DNA of 64,000 nucleotides from Symbiodinium natans (lineage: Eukaryota; Sar; Dinophyceae; Suessiales; Symbiodiniaceae). Every line of letters starts with the position of its first letter. The stretch's first letter is position 1. A model generated the notes under the pieces. It did not search any database. It was given only the letters and a program-made list of their open reading frames with translations, and was not told the DNA's origin. Made by a program: the position numbers and the translations under genes. Location: the NCBI GenBank assembly GCA_905221605.1, contig CAJNDS010000635.1, positions 232,001-296,000 on the forward strand, in the 5' to 3' direction. This document shows positions 36,401-48,144 of the stretch, piece by piece.

Positions 36401-39400
36401 TCGAAAATGAACCCCAGTTCCTGACTTTTTGGATTAGAGTTATAAGGGTCAGGGGGACATCCATACATGCACACAGCAACCCTAAAATCCCAGAGCCCAA
36501 TACTGTAAAACTTGCCGCCGTACCAAAATCTCTCTTAGGAACCCCGAACACGCTGAACCCTAAACCCTAAACCCACTTTCCTAAGACCGCTGGGGGCTCT
36601 GACAAGCACACCGCTGGCCACGGCTGCGAGGAGCAGCAGCGGGGAGAACCGCCGCGCCAGCACTACGAACGCAGCCTCTGGGGTGTTAGGGTGTTAGGAT
36701 GTCGAAGATATCTTTTTCCGAGCATAAAGTTTTCCGTTTAAAGCTTACTGTACGGGGCAACCTGGACGTAAAGAACCTACTCGTAGTTTCGATAACTCAT
36801 TCCCCTATATTCCCTGGCCAGGCCCTTTTCCTGGCCCGGCCCCCAGCCTCATGATGAGACTCTGCTGCACATGCGAAACCCAGAGGCGAACTACCGGCCT
36901 CATGTTAGGTCCTGTTAGGTCCTTTGTCGATTGCCGAACTTGATATTCTACTGGGGAGATGAGGTACTTTGCCCCCCCTCTCTCCGCAGAAGGAACTACC
37001 ATACAGGTGCACTATGAGACACGTGGGGCGCGCGCAGAGAAGCTGTCGAGAATGGCGGCCATGATGACAAGGGCCCGAGCCAGGGTCACCTGCCAAACGA
37101 GTGTAGCGGAAAATGTAGCATATTACAAAAGGGACTCTGGTTTAGGGGGCTGAGGATCGGCGCAACAAGTCCCGGCTCCCAAGTTGCGCGCAAATGCAAC
37201 CTTTAATCCCCACACTCGACACTCCTGAGCCCTGGAACTCTCCCCCAAGCTATGTCAACCTCCCAGCGGAAAACCCACAGCTCCGAAACCTAGAAAACCC
37301 AAAGCCCCTGTTAGGCTTAACCAAAAGCCGAAAAAAACCACACCCTGAACCCTAAACCGCAAACCCCAAACCCCAAGCAGCTTTTAGGGGGGGTGTTCGG
37401 GTTTAAGGTCCAAAAGCCCCCAGCAAAAGCCACCTCGGCGCAGTAAGGAACCTGCGGTAGGGTCCGCGCCTCAGCTAGAAGAGTCAAGTTCTGGGGGGGT
37501 TCAGGGCTTAGGGTTTAGGGTTTAGGGTTTTTTTTACATTCCCAATGACCTCTTGTAGATGTCTAGCGCTTGCTTGGGGGTTCTTGTTGCCCAGTCGGTA
37601 CGCTTACACTCAGGTGTTCCTGCAGATGACAGGCCTCATTCTTATCGATCCCAACTTCGTTCAGTGCTGTGCTCGGATGTCAATAAGCAGCCCGATTCAA
37701 GCAAAAACCACCATGTGCGGGACAAATCATGTATGTCGGCGGGCTGCTGCTACAAGAGGCCTTCACCATCAAATGGTAAACACAAATCCTGCCCCCTCGA
37801 GAGATTGAATCAGTTCATGGGGGAAAGCGGGTTATCTATGCGAAGTCAACGTTATTCGAAAATTGAGGACGAACAGGAAAGCTTACGGGTTGCAGCGTTT
37901 TTTCTACGATTTTTGTGCAGATGGGTAGTAAGACCCCATCACCACAACTTCTGCTCTGCTGCTGCCTGCGACGCACTCCGACACCGAGGGCCATGCTGCT
38001 TGCGCACAGGTATCGTCCCATGTAGCTCTGATGTTCTGCACCTGCTTTGCAACCCCCCGTGCACCCCCTTTTTTTTGGATCATTGTTTATAACCCTTATA
38101 CTAACCATAGTCAAGGGTCTGATACTACTGATACCCTAAGATATAAAACGTAAAACAACTTCCTTTTCACAACTCCCACAATTACCTATAAACCATGCAA
38201 GCGCCATAAGCCTTTTACGACATAAGCTCACAAGCCCCATACTATAAACCCTGAAAGCCCCACACACTCTAAACCCTAAAAGAGCCCCAACAGACTAAAT
38301 ACCCTAAACCCTAGAAGCCCTCTACTATCACCAAACGACCCTCTGACCCCGAGAAGCCTAAACCCTAAACCCTAAACCCCAAACCCTAAACCCTAAACCT
38401 CGAAGAAAGCGAGGAGGGGATCCCGGCCTCTCCGTCGCGCTCGCCCTCCCGGGGGGCCAGCTGCACCTGGAGGTCGAATGTCCACCTGCAGGCCGCAGGG
38501 GGCTTCGGGAGTAGGGTTTGGGGTTTAGGGCTCAGGGCTTGGCGTTTAGGGTTTAGGGTTTAGGGTTTGGGGTTTAGGGCTCAGGGCTTGGGGTTTAGGG
38601 TTTAGGGTTTAGGGTTTGGGGTTTAGGGCTCTAACCTCACACCGTGAACCCCATCACTCTTATGACCCAAGCGGCAACGAGATGCTGGCGGCCATCGTGG
38701 TCTCCGTGCCATCGAGGCGGGAATCCTGGCTTCCCTAGACACCAGTGGGGCTTATGTAAACTCATGTTTACCATATTTGCCATTTTATACCTGTTTCCGT
38801 ATACTAGTTGGTATGCACTGATTTCTTCGTGCTATCCGTTCCTGGAATCTTTCATGTTCGGGGGCTGGGGTGTAGGGTTTACCCGGAGTAAAGGTTCCAC
38901 CTAAATCTTAAGGGTTTACCCCCCTCTTCCGAGCTTCTTAGTCCCATCGACCGTAAACCCTGAAGCCTACATTCATGGGTACCACTGCAGTTGTGGGTCT
39001 AGCTACCCCAAAAGACCTTTATGCACTCCATAACCCGGTGGGAGGCAGGTCCTTAGAAAACCCAAACCCCAAACCTCAAACTCCTAAACCCCAAACCCTA
39101 AACCCTATAAACCCCAAACCCCCCCTCTTAGCTCCAGAAGTGCGGGGGCCTCGATGAGGAGCTTGCTGGACTGAGTGCCGCTCCTTAAGCCGCTCTAGAG
39201 TTTTAAGCATTTCAGATTTAGGGTTTTAAGGGTTTAGGATTTAGGGTTTAGGGATAGGGTTTAGGAGGTAGGGTTAGTAGTTAGGGTGTAGGACTTTGAG
39301 GGTTTAGGTTTTTGGAGAATACATCGCAAATTACGCGAAGGATCGTACTATGATTTTCCGGGATGTCCCTTAGCCCTAAGTTGCTTTCGGGGCTTTGGGA

Positions 39401-42400
39401 GTTCCGAGGTAGAGTGGGTCTCAGAAACTCAGGACCTCACTGGCGAGTTGCCAGCGCCTGCCCTATGACCAACACTGTCGCGCGTGCTGAATGCTTTGAG
39501 GTTCAGGGTGTCTGGGGTGTCAGGTTCAGGCATATAACCCTACACCCTAAACCCTAAACCCTAAACATTCCAAAACCCTAAACCATTGAGGGTTCAGGGT
39601 ATGGCAGGTTTTGTTGCCTCGGGAGCAGCTTTGCGACTTGCGTCTCAGCCTGCGAGAGAGTGAGTTGCGCCCGGACCCTCAGAAGAACACTATGGGTTTA
39701 GAGTTGCCATGTTCCCGGGTATACTAACAGTCCTTAATAATTAGGGATCATCCCTACTAAGGACTGTTATTAGTACATTTAGGGGTTTAGGGCTTTTTGA
39801 GTTTAGGGCTATGACTCGGACTTAGGTTTTAGAGTTTATGGTGCTAACTCGCAAGCTTCGGACCAGGTAAGCGCGGCACCACCATGGAAGGGAGAGTGCG
39901 AAGATTGCCACGACAGCGGCGGCGAAAACCTCCAGACCAGAGCTTGAGGTCATCAGTTGAACATGTGGCGGGCGGAGGGGGGAAGGGTGGGCGTTGTCCA
40001 AAACTTTGCCTGCAATTCTGACCCAGCAATCACAGCTAACACGCCATCCAGTGAGCGATGACCAAAGCACCCTGGCCCAAGTGCCCGACCAAGACGGCTC
40101 CCGCCCAGCTGGCGTACTTGATGACCTGAATCTCTCTGCTGAACCAGGCTTGGGAGGGTTTGGTTCGCCAGGGTTCAGTGGGCTCCAAAGAGTAGAGTGC
40201 ATGAGGGCTTCTTGGGGTCTAGGGTTCAGGGCTTAGGGGAAGACCTCGCCCTGACAGGCGACTTGAATGCTTTCAGGTGTCCGGAGCAGTTTCTGGGGCG
40301 ACACGGTTGGGGGGTCGCCAGAGGCTTGAGGAACATGCTGGGCTTAGGGTTCAGGGCTTTCTGCTTTTGGCGACCTTGACACTGTGAACCCCGAAACCCT
40401 TACTACGCTATCATATCACTGTCTCAGAGTATTACTATCTTGATACATTGTTCCTTTATTTCGAACCCCACAGCCTGACAATCTGAACTCTCACCTCAGC
40501 ATGAGGGCCCCGAAGATTCCTTCCCGCAAGAACACGTCAAAACTCAACCCGGATGCAACAAAAAGCAAACCCTAATTTACACCCACACACTGAACCGTTA
40601 AACAACCACTTCCCGGCATTCATAAACCCTAAACCCTAAACCCGAAACCCTACGTCTCTGCCGCGGAGCCATCGCCGTCTCTTCATCCTCCTCCTCCTTT
40701 GTCTGGTTTGCCATGTCGCCCTGGCCAGTCAGCTCAGGGGGGGGTGGGGGCTAAGGGCAGTTTAGGTTTTAGGGTTTAGGGTTTAGGGTTTAGGGCTTAG
40801 GGCAGTTTAGGATTTCGGGTTTAGGGTAAAGAGGCTTGGGGTTTGGGTTTAGGGGCTTTATGGGGTTTAGGAGCTTTTATATAGAGGTTTATATAGAGGG
40901 TCTGAGGGCTTCAGGGTTTAGGGGGCGGGGCCAAATCCATAATTTACACCGGCTCGAATACAGGCCCCTAAACCCTAAATCCTAAACCCTAGGCTACCTA
41001 TACCGGAAACTCTGAGAGACCACGTTGCACACGGCTCCGACCTCCTGAAGCACAAATTACACCCCTCGGTTGTGCACATTTACAACTTTGAGGGTTTTGG
41101 GATTTCGGGCTCATGGGGTTATTTAGGGCTGTAGGATTTGTCGGGATTATCGGGCTCAGGGTCTACCATTTTCACTGTGGGCCATCGTTGACTGCAGGCT
41201 TCTGGGTAGCTTGGCATCTAGCCAGACGTGGTCGCTCCGAATAAATACTAGGATCCGAAAAGTGCAACAAGGGGCCCTAAGTCGACTCCACCCCCAGAAT
41301 CTCAACCCTAAACCCTAAGCTTGGGGTTTAGGGTTTAGGGTTTAGGGTTTAGGGTTTAGGGTTTAGGGTTGTGGGTTTAGGGTTGTGGGTTTAGGGTTTA
41401 GGGTTGTGGGTTTAGGGTTTAGGGTTCTAGGCCCACGCCTAAGGGCCACTGCCGCCCAGCGCCGGAAGCAGGAGTCGGGTGCCCCGTCTTCTCTAATGAA
41501 GCGCGGGTCCCTTTTAAAAGGGGCTCCTTTTTTATGGTTTGGCCCCTCAAAAACACTAAGCCCTAAGGGCCCTAAACATGGGATTCTTCTGAAGCCCGGT
41601 TTTTAGGGGAACCCATGAGACGTCCGAGGGGCTGGAAGAAGGGCCCTGAGCCTGAAAAGCCCCCACAGCCCCTTGAACCTGTTAAGGCCATGTCTAAATG
41701 TACTATAACCAAACAATAAGCCCTCAGCCCGGATTGCTTGGAAGGAGATGTGGCTTCATGATGTCGGGCTGAAGCCCCGAGACGCCAGGGGACTGCTCCG
41801 GTGCTTCAAAGGAGCGGGTACACTGTGAGCCGCGGCAAGGGCAGCCCAGTTTGGCGTTTAGAGCAAAAAAGGGCTTAGGGTTTAGCACCCGGCACTCAGG
41901 ACGACTTAGGGTTTAGAGGGGGCTTATCCCTTTCTGCAGGGTTTTTCGGGTTTGGGGTATCTAGGATCCCCCTGGCAACCCATAGGAATGAAAGTCTTCT
42001 TGCTCGATGGAGCTCGTTGTAAGGGAACCCGACACGTAACGACAGGGTGCCACTAGGGGTTATGGTTTGAACTCCCCATCCAGAGCTGATGGCATAGAAG
42101 CCCAAAGAAGACGTAAGAGGTTTACTACCCGGTCCTTCACAAGCAGCTTGGGAATCTTGGCACTTTAATCCCCATGCACAGCCCTTTAAGGGGCTTATAT
42201 AGGGGTTTAGGGGATGAATTGGGTACTTCACGCCCTTTGTATTCTACCCCAAGGTAGTAACATCCTCATCTGGAACCTCCAGAATGGGTACCAGCTTTCT
42301 TTTTCTTTCAAATGGGGCCGTTAGGAGTGGACATCCCCATTCCCCCCTGAGAGCGTTACTACCCCCCCCTCACACGGCAGAGACGCAGATGATTGAAGCT

Positions 42401-44615
42401 ACAATCCCGGGTTTAAGGTTTAGGGTGAAACCTTGAAGCCAGGAAGGTCAAAGAGGCAGGTGCCCTGAGCAGGGTGTGTAGGATTTCCAGGATGTACTCA
42501 ACCGGCCATGCCTCAACCCTACCGCCATAAACCATCAGACTCTGCACTCCTCCAACCACTGCCGCTTGGAAGCAAGTTTGCGCATTTTTGCGTTGAGAAG
42601 CGCCATGCAAGAAATTCGATTGCAAGCCCACAGCGCGGCAAAGGAAAGCAGTAGACCGCTTCCTCTCGCAGTCGGGCACATAAATAACAAAAACGAACAG
42701 GGCGGGCTTCGTCCGCAAGACGAAATCAGAGTTGCAACGTGAGGGGGGGGGGGGGGGGGGGGGGGCGGGCATTATATCAGAGAGCCCGACAAGACCCTAG
42801 TCTACTTGAGACTTTACAGAACTGACCATGTTTAACTCTGAATATTCCACAAATTATAGGAATTTGAATGCTCTATATATGTATATATATATACACATTT
42901 TTGTACACATGTATGTATATATATATAGTACATAGTGCTATATGTAGAACGTTTATGTATACATATATATATATATATGTACACATACGTATATACACAG
43001 CCTCTTTCGCCCGCCCTGGCTCCTTAAGGAAGATCCGTCCTCGCACAGGCCGGGCTTGTTTCGTCGGCAAATCTCGAGCCTCGAACCCTAAGACCCGTGA
43101 ACCCTCAGAGACCCAATAAACCCAATAAACCCAGCAAACCCAGTAAACCCAGTAAACCCAATAAACCTAATAAACCCAGTAAACCCAATAAGCCCAATAA
43201 GCCCAATAAACCCAGTAAACCCAGTAAACCCAGTAAACCCAGTAAACCCAGTAAACCCAGTAAACCCAGTAAACCCAATAAACCCCAAACCCCTGAACCC
43301 TAAGCTGGGGAGAGTGCGTGAGGGGCTCCTTGGATAGACTTCGGCTGGGCACTCAGCAGCCGATGCCATTGAAGACTCGATTGCTGCATCCCAGTAGGGA
43401 GATGTTTTGTCTTGAACCTTAGACGCATCTTGGAATATCCTACACCCAAACACCTAAACCTCTTCGCCTTGGGGCTTATTGGGTGCTTCCGTTTGGGCAG
43501 GTGCTCGGACGTCTCGTCCCCGACATTGCACGAATTCCGAATTGCCCTGCATGATCCGGAGCAAGCGGAAGCTGAGTTTGGGTTTTGGGTTTGGGGTAAG
43601 TTATGTATATACACCGTATTAAATATGCAATACTATGTGTATACATATATACACATTAACTTATTCTATGTTGACAAGGTGGCCCTTGGTTGAGGCAAGC
43701 AGAGACAGATCGCAGGGTCATCACGAGCATGCAAAGAGCTTCCGGTGCGTGGGAAAGAGGCACCGTCCTACAAATTCAGTGGCTTCCAGGCCATCGTGGC
43801 GGACCCAAGTGGTTTCAGCCAGCGTGGCCGTAAAGGCTACAAAGCTCAGGCAAGCGCTGCAAGGTCGGACCAGCACCTTCGACGGGTCCAGGGCTGTAAA
43901 GGCCAGAAAGGATGGGGCCGACACCTCCCTTCTAACTAGCCGACTCCCTTAAGATGCTCAAAACATGCACAGCTTTGGGAGCAGCGATTGAAACTCGAGC
44001 TGTGTACGATTTGGGCTTGGGAAATCCCAAACACCTGACACCTGCACTGAGGCTCTGGCCAAGGAGGTCTAATGGCCCCAATCTGCCAGCGAGCTAGATT
44101 GCAGAGTAAGACAGCGACGAGAAACGTTGCAGCAACCTCCACTTGAAGGTCAGGCACCCTCTCCAAACCCCTACTCCTAAATCCTAACCCTAACCTATAA
44201 ACCCTAGAAAACCCACACCCAAAAACTCGATCCCTGGTGTTTCATCTGGGAAATATGAAGGAAGCGTAGGAATCTGCCCTCCTGCGATTCGGGACTTGAA
44301 GGTTTTGGCGGCTTTCGGGTGCGGCTACATTTGGAACACAGGCTTAAGGCTCTTGCATGATGAAACTTGCAGTAGGAAGTTCAGTACCCGGATCACAAGG
44401 TCACCAAGGCTAGGGGGGCAGTTGAGTACTGGCTCGAGCCATGCCTAAAATGGTTCACCTTGGCTTCAGGACTGACTCAAGCACCGGATCCTAGCATCAA
44501 GATTTAAGCTGATGTTTTGAGTTTCAGAACCTGCGGGAACAAATGAGCAGAAGGGGTAGCCCAGTATGTCCACAAGCAGGCAGGTCTGACCGGTATCCGT
44601 CTGGTCGTCCTCGGC
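33407..44615 (-). CDS. Gene D: multi-pass membrane protein with a claudin/PMP22-like tetraspan end
   Basis: Sixteen exons join in phase: 44531-44615, 44095-44141, 43792-43924, 43340-43410, 41784-41822, 41021-41044, 40662-40732, 39864-39942, 39618-39649, 38428-38485, 37032-37089, 36612-36677, 35880-35947, 35588-35635, 33793-33854 and 33407-33476 (stop TAG). The nine from 40.7 kb on are the strongest. They encode an acidic linker (TKEEEDEETAMAP), then hydrophobic segments VFAAAVVAIFALSLPWW, TLARALVIMAAILDSFSA, SPLLLLAAVASGV and GYFLLGGSLARMASGLAVGA, then a charged tail (STKKEREMAAILEENVQ). Four segments with a W-containing first loop and an RAL.IM second segment recall claudin/PMP22/SUR7 proteins; this is a topology argument only. 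Exons at 44.1 and 43.8 kb add further hydrophobic stretches. The first methionine was not found; the Met at 40714 could be an alternative start. Confidence 0.65.
38513..38632 (+). repeat. 49-bp higher-order repeat built from seven heptamers
   Basis: The block repeats a seven-heptamer module about 2.4 times. Its heptamers are GGGTTTG, GGGTTTA, GGGCTCA, GGGCTTG, a GGGTTTA-like unit with C or G at position 2, and then canonical units. The order of variants is conserved between copies, so the 49-bp module itself was duplicated. It lies right of gene D exon 38428-38485. Confidence 0.85.
39706..39782 (+). mobile_element. MITE-like element, copy 2
   Basis: The sequence is ATGTTCCCGGGTATACTAAC, then AGTCCTTAATAATTAGGGAT, a short spacer and CCCTACTAAGGACTGTTATT. 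AACAGTCCTTA and TAAGGACTGTT are perfect inverted arms. It shares TATACTAACAGTCCT with copy 1. Confidence 0.65.
41318..41430 (+). repeat. TTTAGGG array with GTGGGTTTAGGGTT sub-repeat
   Basis: Eight canonical units are followed by three 14-bp units made of a GTG-containing and a canonical heptamer. This is a second small higher-order variant, within gene D. Confidence 0.85.
43108..43285 (+). repeat. Nonamer microsatellite CCCARTAAA
   Basis: About 19 tandem 9-bp units, CCCAGTAAA or CCCAATAAA. The unit looks like CCCTAAA with two extra bases. Because the period is a multiple of three, all frames stay open on both strands (KPSKPNKP-like on plus), but there is no splice or start context to call it coding. 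It lies in an intron of gene D. Confidence 0.92.
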
Positions 44616-44973
44616 CTCCACGTTGTTTAGGTGTGAAGGGCTTCAATTTCTGGCCCGGGAGCCCTTTCTACCTCCTTACCCCTAACAGCAGCCTTCCACC
44701 GCTGAACTCAAGAACCACGGGACTTGGGTCCCTGGCTGTGGTTTGGACTGTACGCGCGGCCTTTGGGACCTGGACCCTTCAACCTTTGTCGGTAGAAACC
44801 AACAGGGACAAGTCTGCAAACAAAATCTCAGATGCAAGGATCACATGGCTTCTGTGTCCTTGCTCCTCAGTTCTTCTGCGTCTCGACCCCAGAGGTGGAC
44901 GAGACAGACGAAAATGGAGTTGTAAAGCTTGAGGTTTGAGGCGGGTGGCTCTCAGGAACCTCGCCGTTCGAGC

Positions 44974-46004
44974 TTAAGGTTTCCTTTTCTTGCGATCGCT
45001 GCCGCCTCCAGGCTTTTCGCAGCTTTATAACATATACAACCCCAAGCCCACACCCAGCCCCAAACCCAAAACCCCGAACCCTTAGCCTAGGATTCTGTAG
45101 CCCAAAGCCCGATATGCTGCTTGCGGGGAGGGGGGCCTTCTCGTCCGCCAGGAGGGCACGCCGGTTCTGGTGCAATTCGGTTTCCACTACACCCCCGCCC
45201 TCGGGCATCAATCGCCAATCTCGGCAGCCCATACACAGCATGCACCTAAAGAGAAAGTACCTGAACCCTAGACCCCCATGTACTACGAGTATGCAGACCC
45301 TAAACTGAATGCGGACGGCAAGAAAACTGTGTTACGCAGACCTGCTGTTCAGGGGACAGGTTGGTTTTTGGAGGACAAGCCGAGTCAAGCTCTGCAAAAG
45401 AACACGCATCCCGAACCTCACCTGAATCTGAATGGCCTAACCGAAATCATCAGCCAGAATCTGAGCCTAGCATCTTGTATAGTAGTATAGTGTATACTGT
45501 GTAAGCATGCATATGCCGACATGGTCACTCTGCACCCCCTTTTGCCGGGGTGGCTAAGTAAGGGGACAGTAACGAGGGCTAAAGCCCCAAAACCCTGAAC
45601 GAAAGAGTGCCTAAATACCCCTCACCCTGCAACCCTAAAACCCCCCAAGGCCGATTTCCGCGCATCCCTCAGGGCCCAAACCCTATAGAATCCCCTCGGG
45701 GAGGGGGGAGGGGGGGGGAGGGGGGGGGGGGGGGGGGGGGGGGGGGCGTAGTGAGGGCTCAAGGACTGATATCCATGCAAACGCTGAACCCTACAAGTTG
45801 TTTTCCCCAAAGCCTCTAAACCCCAAACCGTGCCCTACGAGGAAACTAAACCAAACTCCAAACCCTGTATCCTCTAAACTCAAACCTACACCCCTAAACC
45901 GAAGCCCTCAACCCCAAACTCTCATCCAAGCCCTACATCTGAGAACCAGCCCTGAAGCCCAAAGTCCTTCAAGCGCTTGAGCACCAGGTTCTCTGCCGCA
46001 AAAC
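44974..46004 (-). CDS. Gene E: C-terminal exons of an unrecognised protein with a basic KKRK tail
   Basis: Three exons join in phase: 45975-46004 (FAAENLVLK), 45137-45186 (ETELHQNRRALLADEK) and 44974-45012 (PGGGSDRKKRKP followed by TAA). The middle exon has high G/C at third positions and a GC donor. The last exon adds a DRKKRKP tail, which looks like a nuclear localisation signal. Two other frames are open through the 45.0-kb exon, so this ending was chosen because only this frame follows the phase of the preceding exon. The upstream part should lie between 46.0 and 48.1 kb, a region dominated by diverged tandem repeats; I could not place it. No family recognised. Confidence 0.45.
45709..45746 (+). 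repeat. Homopolymer G tract (one of about 20)
   Basis: A near-continuous run of about 35 G. Other long G or C runs: 2598-2613, 10987-11000, 14466-14474, 15899-15915, 20699-20715, 24707-24717, 26403-26416, 27487-27499, 42743-42764, 48000-48012, 50154-50176, 50791-50805, 51805-51820, 53990-54006, 54196-54206, 54330-54344 and 61975-61992. Several sit next to acceptors, where the sense strand is poly-C. Confidence 0.9.
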
Positions 46005-46262
46005 CTGAGCCCCCCAAAAGGCTGAGGGCTTGATAAAGGGGTTCGGGTTTCGTTCCTTGGGGCTTCTTAGGGTTTAAGGGAATCACTCCGAAAGATGAAC
46101 TTATTAGGATCCTAGGGGCTTTACGGGATGTTCCTTAATCTCCAGGGTTTTGGAGGTTCTGGCAGACTGTTTTGGGCCACTCTGAAACCACTAAAACGCC
46201 AAGACCCTACGGTAACCCTGCAGCCCTACACCCTCAAGATTGCTGTCTTCAGGTTCTGGTTC

Positions 46263-46335
46263 GGATGTTCCCCCTTACAATGATACTCACAGTCCTTCAA
46301 AGGAATTATAACCGGGGGTACTAATTTCGGGGAAT
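46263..46335 (+). mobile_element. MITE-like element, copy 3
   Basis: It begins GGATGTTCCCCCTTACAATG and continues ATACTCACAGTCCTT, matching the start of copy 1. The right end carries GGGGGTACTAATTTC, like the GGGGGTACTATCATTCC of copy 1. Confidence 0.6.
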
Positions 46336-46784
46336 GGGACAAGGGTGGTGTCAAGAAGGGGGGTTAGTGACGGAGGGAAAACGTGCCCAAGTGTCGCTAC
46401 ATAGTATACATACTAATGTGCCGCTCTATACATGTTTTTGCCGGCGTACTATAGGTCCCAAGTTGTGCGAGGGAGCCTCTGGCGAAAAACTGCCTCCCGA
46501 ATTCAGCCGGAGCCTCGCAGACAAACCAATCAAGGGAGTGGCCAAAATGACTTTTCCGGGGCTGGCTAAAATCAATTTGGCCTTCTTCCGAGTGGCCTTG
46601 TAGTTTACTTACACAGAACGGAACGGAACGGAACGCTCGGAACGGAAGACCCCGCAACAACCGGAACGGAACTGGCACTGCGTGGAGATAGCTGAAAGCA
46701 ACAGCCCCTCCATCGCGCCGTAGTTAAGGGCGTTTTCAAGCGGCTGAAAAGATGTTCCCAAATTACTGGGACGACAATCGGAAC

Positions 46785-47345
46785 ACCCTCATTCGCGCGT
46801 CAAGTAAGGCTTTGGAGCTTTCATCGCGCGCACCAAATTGCTGAACCGAGGCAGCCTTTTCGTGCGGTGAGTAAGGGTTTGGAGCCTTGGTCGCGCCGTT
46901 GTGAAGGAGGTCGACAACCGAAACGGCCTTCTTCGCGCGATAATTACGGATTTGGAGCCTTACGAACGCTCTAGTTAAAGAGGCCCCCAAATTGCTGAAA
47001 TGGACGACAACCAACAGCCTTATTCGCGCGGTAAATAAGGATTTGGAGCCTTCATCGCGCCCAAAAATTCAAGAGGAGGTTCCTCAAATGGTGAAATGGA
47101 AGACAGCCCTATTCGCGCGGTAAATAGGACTTGGAAGTGGAGGACCTCCTAACAGAAGTGTTTCGGGCCACAAGATCCACGGTAACGCGAGGGCACAAAC
47201 ACTTCTAAGCCGAAGTCCCCCACTTCCAAATCCTTCTTCGCGCCGTAAATAATGGCTCAAATTGGTTGAAGCCCAACACCCCCCAAATTACAGCGTAGTC
47301 AAGGATGTTCCAAAACTACCTTATTCGCGTCGTAAATAAGGATGC
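46785..47345 (+). repeat. Diverged tandem repeat with CGCG core, 70-90 bp period
   Basis: At least six units share TTCGCGCGGTAAATAAGG, then ATTTGGAGCCTTCATCGCGC and an AAATTGCTGAA segment, starting near 46790, 46858, 46930, 47020, 47108 and 47240; a shorter relative is at 47322. It contrasts with the TTTAGGG background and has almost no telomere-like sequence. No coding frame is evident. Confidence 0.8.
47125..47235. repeat. Inverted repeat within the CGCG-repeat block
   Basis: GACTTGGAAGTGG with ACAGAAGTGTTT on the left matches, in inverse order, AAACACTTCT and CCACTTCCAAATCC on the right. They form a two-part stem with about 40 bp between the inner arms. It could be a foldback element inserted into the tandem repeats. 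Confidence 0.7.
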
Positions 47346-47584
47346 TCTCTGTTGGCGCCAAGTGCTTGAAACCCAAAACCCTTAGCTACGCGATGCTCTC
47401 TAATTACTGGTTGAAGTTCACTAAGACCCCAGAATGCCTCCACCACAGGGTGGTTAAGGATGCTCCAAGGCAATCTTCTAATCGCAGGCGTAGTTAAGGA
47501 CGCTCTCTTCTGACTGAACTTGCACGAAACACAAACCTTCATAACTATGCCGTAGTTCAAGATGCTCCCAAATTGCTGAAAAGG

Positions 47585-47965
47585 CACGGTGCCTAGAGGC
47601 ATGATTTTTCTGCTTCAAACATACAAAAAAAGCATTCTGAGGTATCCAAAATGCTTTTTGGCTGGTGTTCATGTACAAACTCTCCAGAACCATACTTTTG
47701 AGCTCAAAACATGTCTAACCCCAAACCTTCAACCTTACTTAATGTTAAACCTTGAACCCTAGATCTTAACAAAAAAGACAAGCCAAGGTGTCTAGAACAA
47801 CGTTTTTCTTTTTCTGCTGAAACATACCAAAAAGGCATCTTGAAGCTGGTTTCACTTGCAAAACGCAGACCAAACTCTCCAGAACAACATTCTTTAGCTC
47901 AAAACATGCCTAACCTCAAACCTTAAACCTTACTTAAACTTAAATTGAACCCTAGATCTTAACAA
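47585..47965 (+). repeat. Diverged tandem duplication of about 190 bp
   Basis: Copy 1 (about 47590-47775) and copy 2 (about 47785-47962) share, in order, GTGTCTAGA-like, TTTTTCTGCT, AAACATAC, CTCTCCAGAAC, AGCTCAAAACATG, AACCTTACTTAA and GAACCCTAGATCTTAACAAA. They differ by substitutions and small indels. They lie just beyond the stop of gene F, so they are intergenic. Confidence 0.85.
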
Positions 47966-48089
47966 AACGGCTATAAGCCCTGCAACCCTAACACCACCCC
48001 CCCCCCCCCCCCTCCCCCAACTACAACCCTAAAGGGCCCTAAGGCCTGCAGGGCCTAAACCCCCTTACCCTAACCACCCTTCTTACATG

Positions 48090-48131
48090 CCCTGAGAATT
48101 AAGGACTGTTAGTATAAGGGGGCACATCCCA
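48090..48131 (-). mobile_element. MITE-like element, copy 4 (truncated, opposite strand)
   Basis: On the minus strand it reads GGGATGTGCCCCCTTATACT then AACAGTCCTTAATTCTCAGG, a close match to the first 35 bp of copy 1. The other end is missing. Confidence 0.6.
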
Positions 48132-48144
48132 AGGTTCGGGAGAA

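Noticed and set aside
37559-38092. 177-codon plus-strand frame
   Set aside because: Composition is Cys/Ser/His-rich without a domain. It overlaps other open frames and lies in a gene D intron on the opposite strand.
43097-43453. KPSKPNKP and GFTGFTGF repeat proteins
   Set aside because: Both are translations of the 9-bp microsatellite on opposite strands. Only the exon at 43340-43410 next to it has a protein-like, phase-compatible sequence.
43745-43939. Plus-strand frame with SYKFSGFQAIVADPSGF
   Set aside because: It is as protein-like as the minus frame here, but it has no plus-strand partners. The minus exon 43792-43924 joins exons on both sides in phase, so minus was preferred; uncertainty remains.
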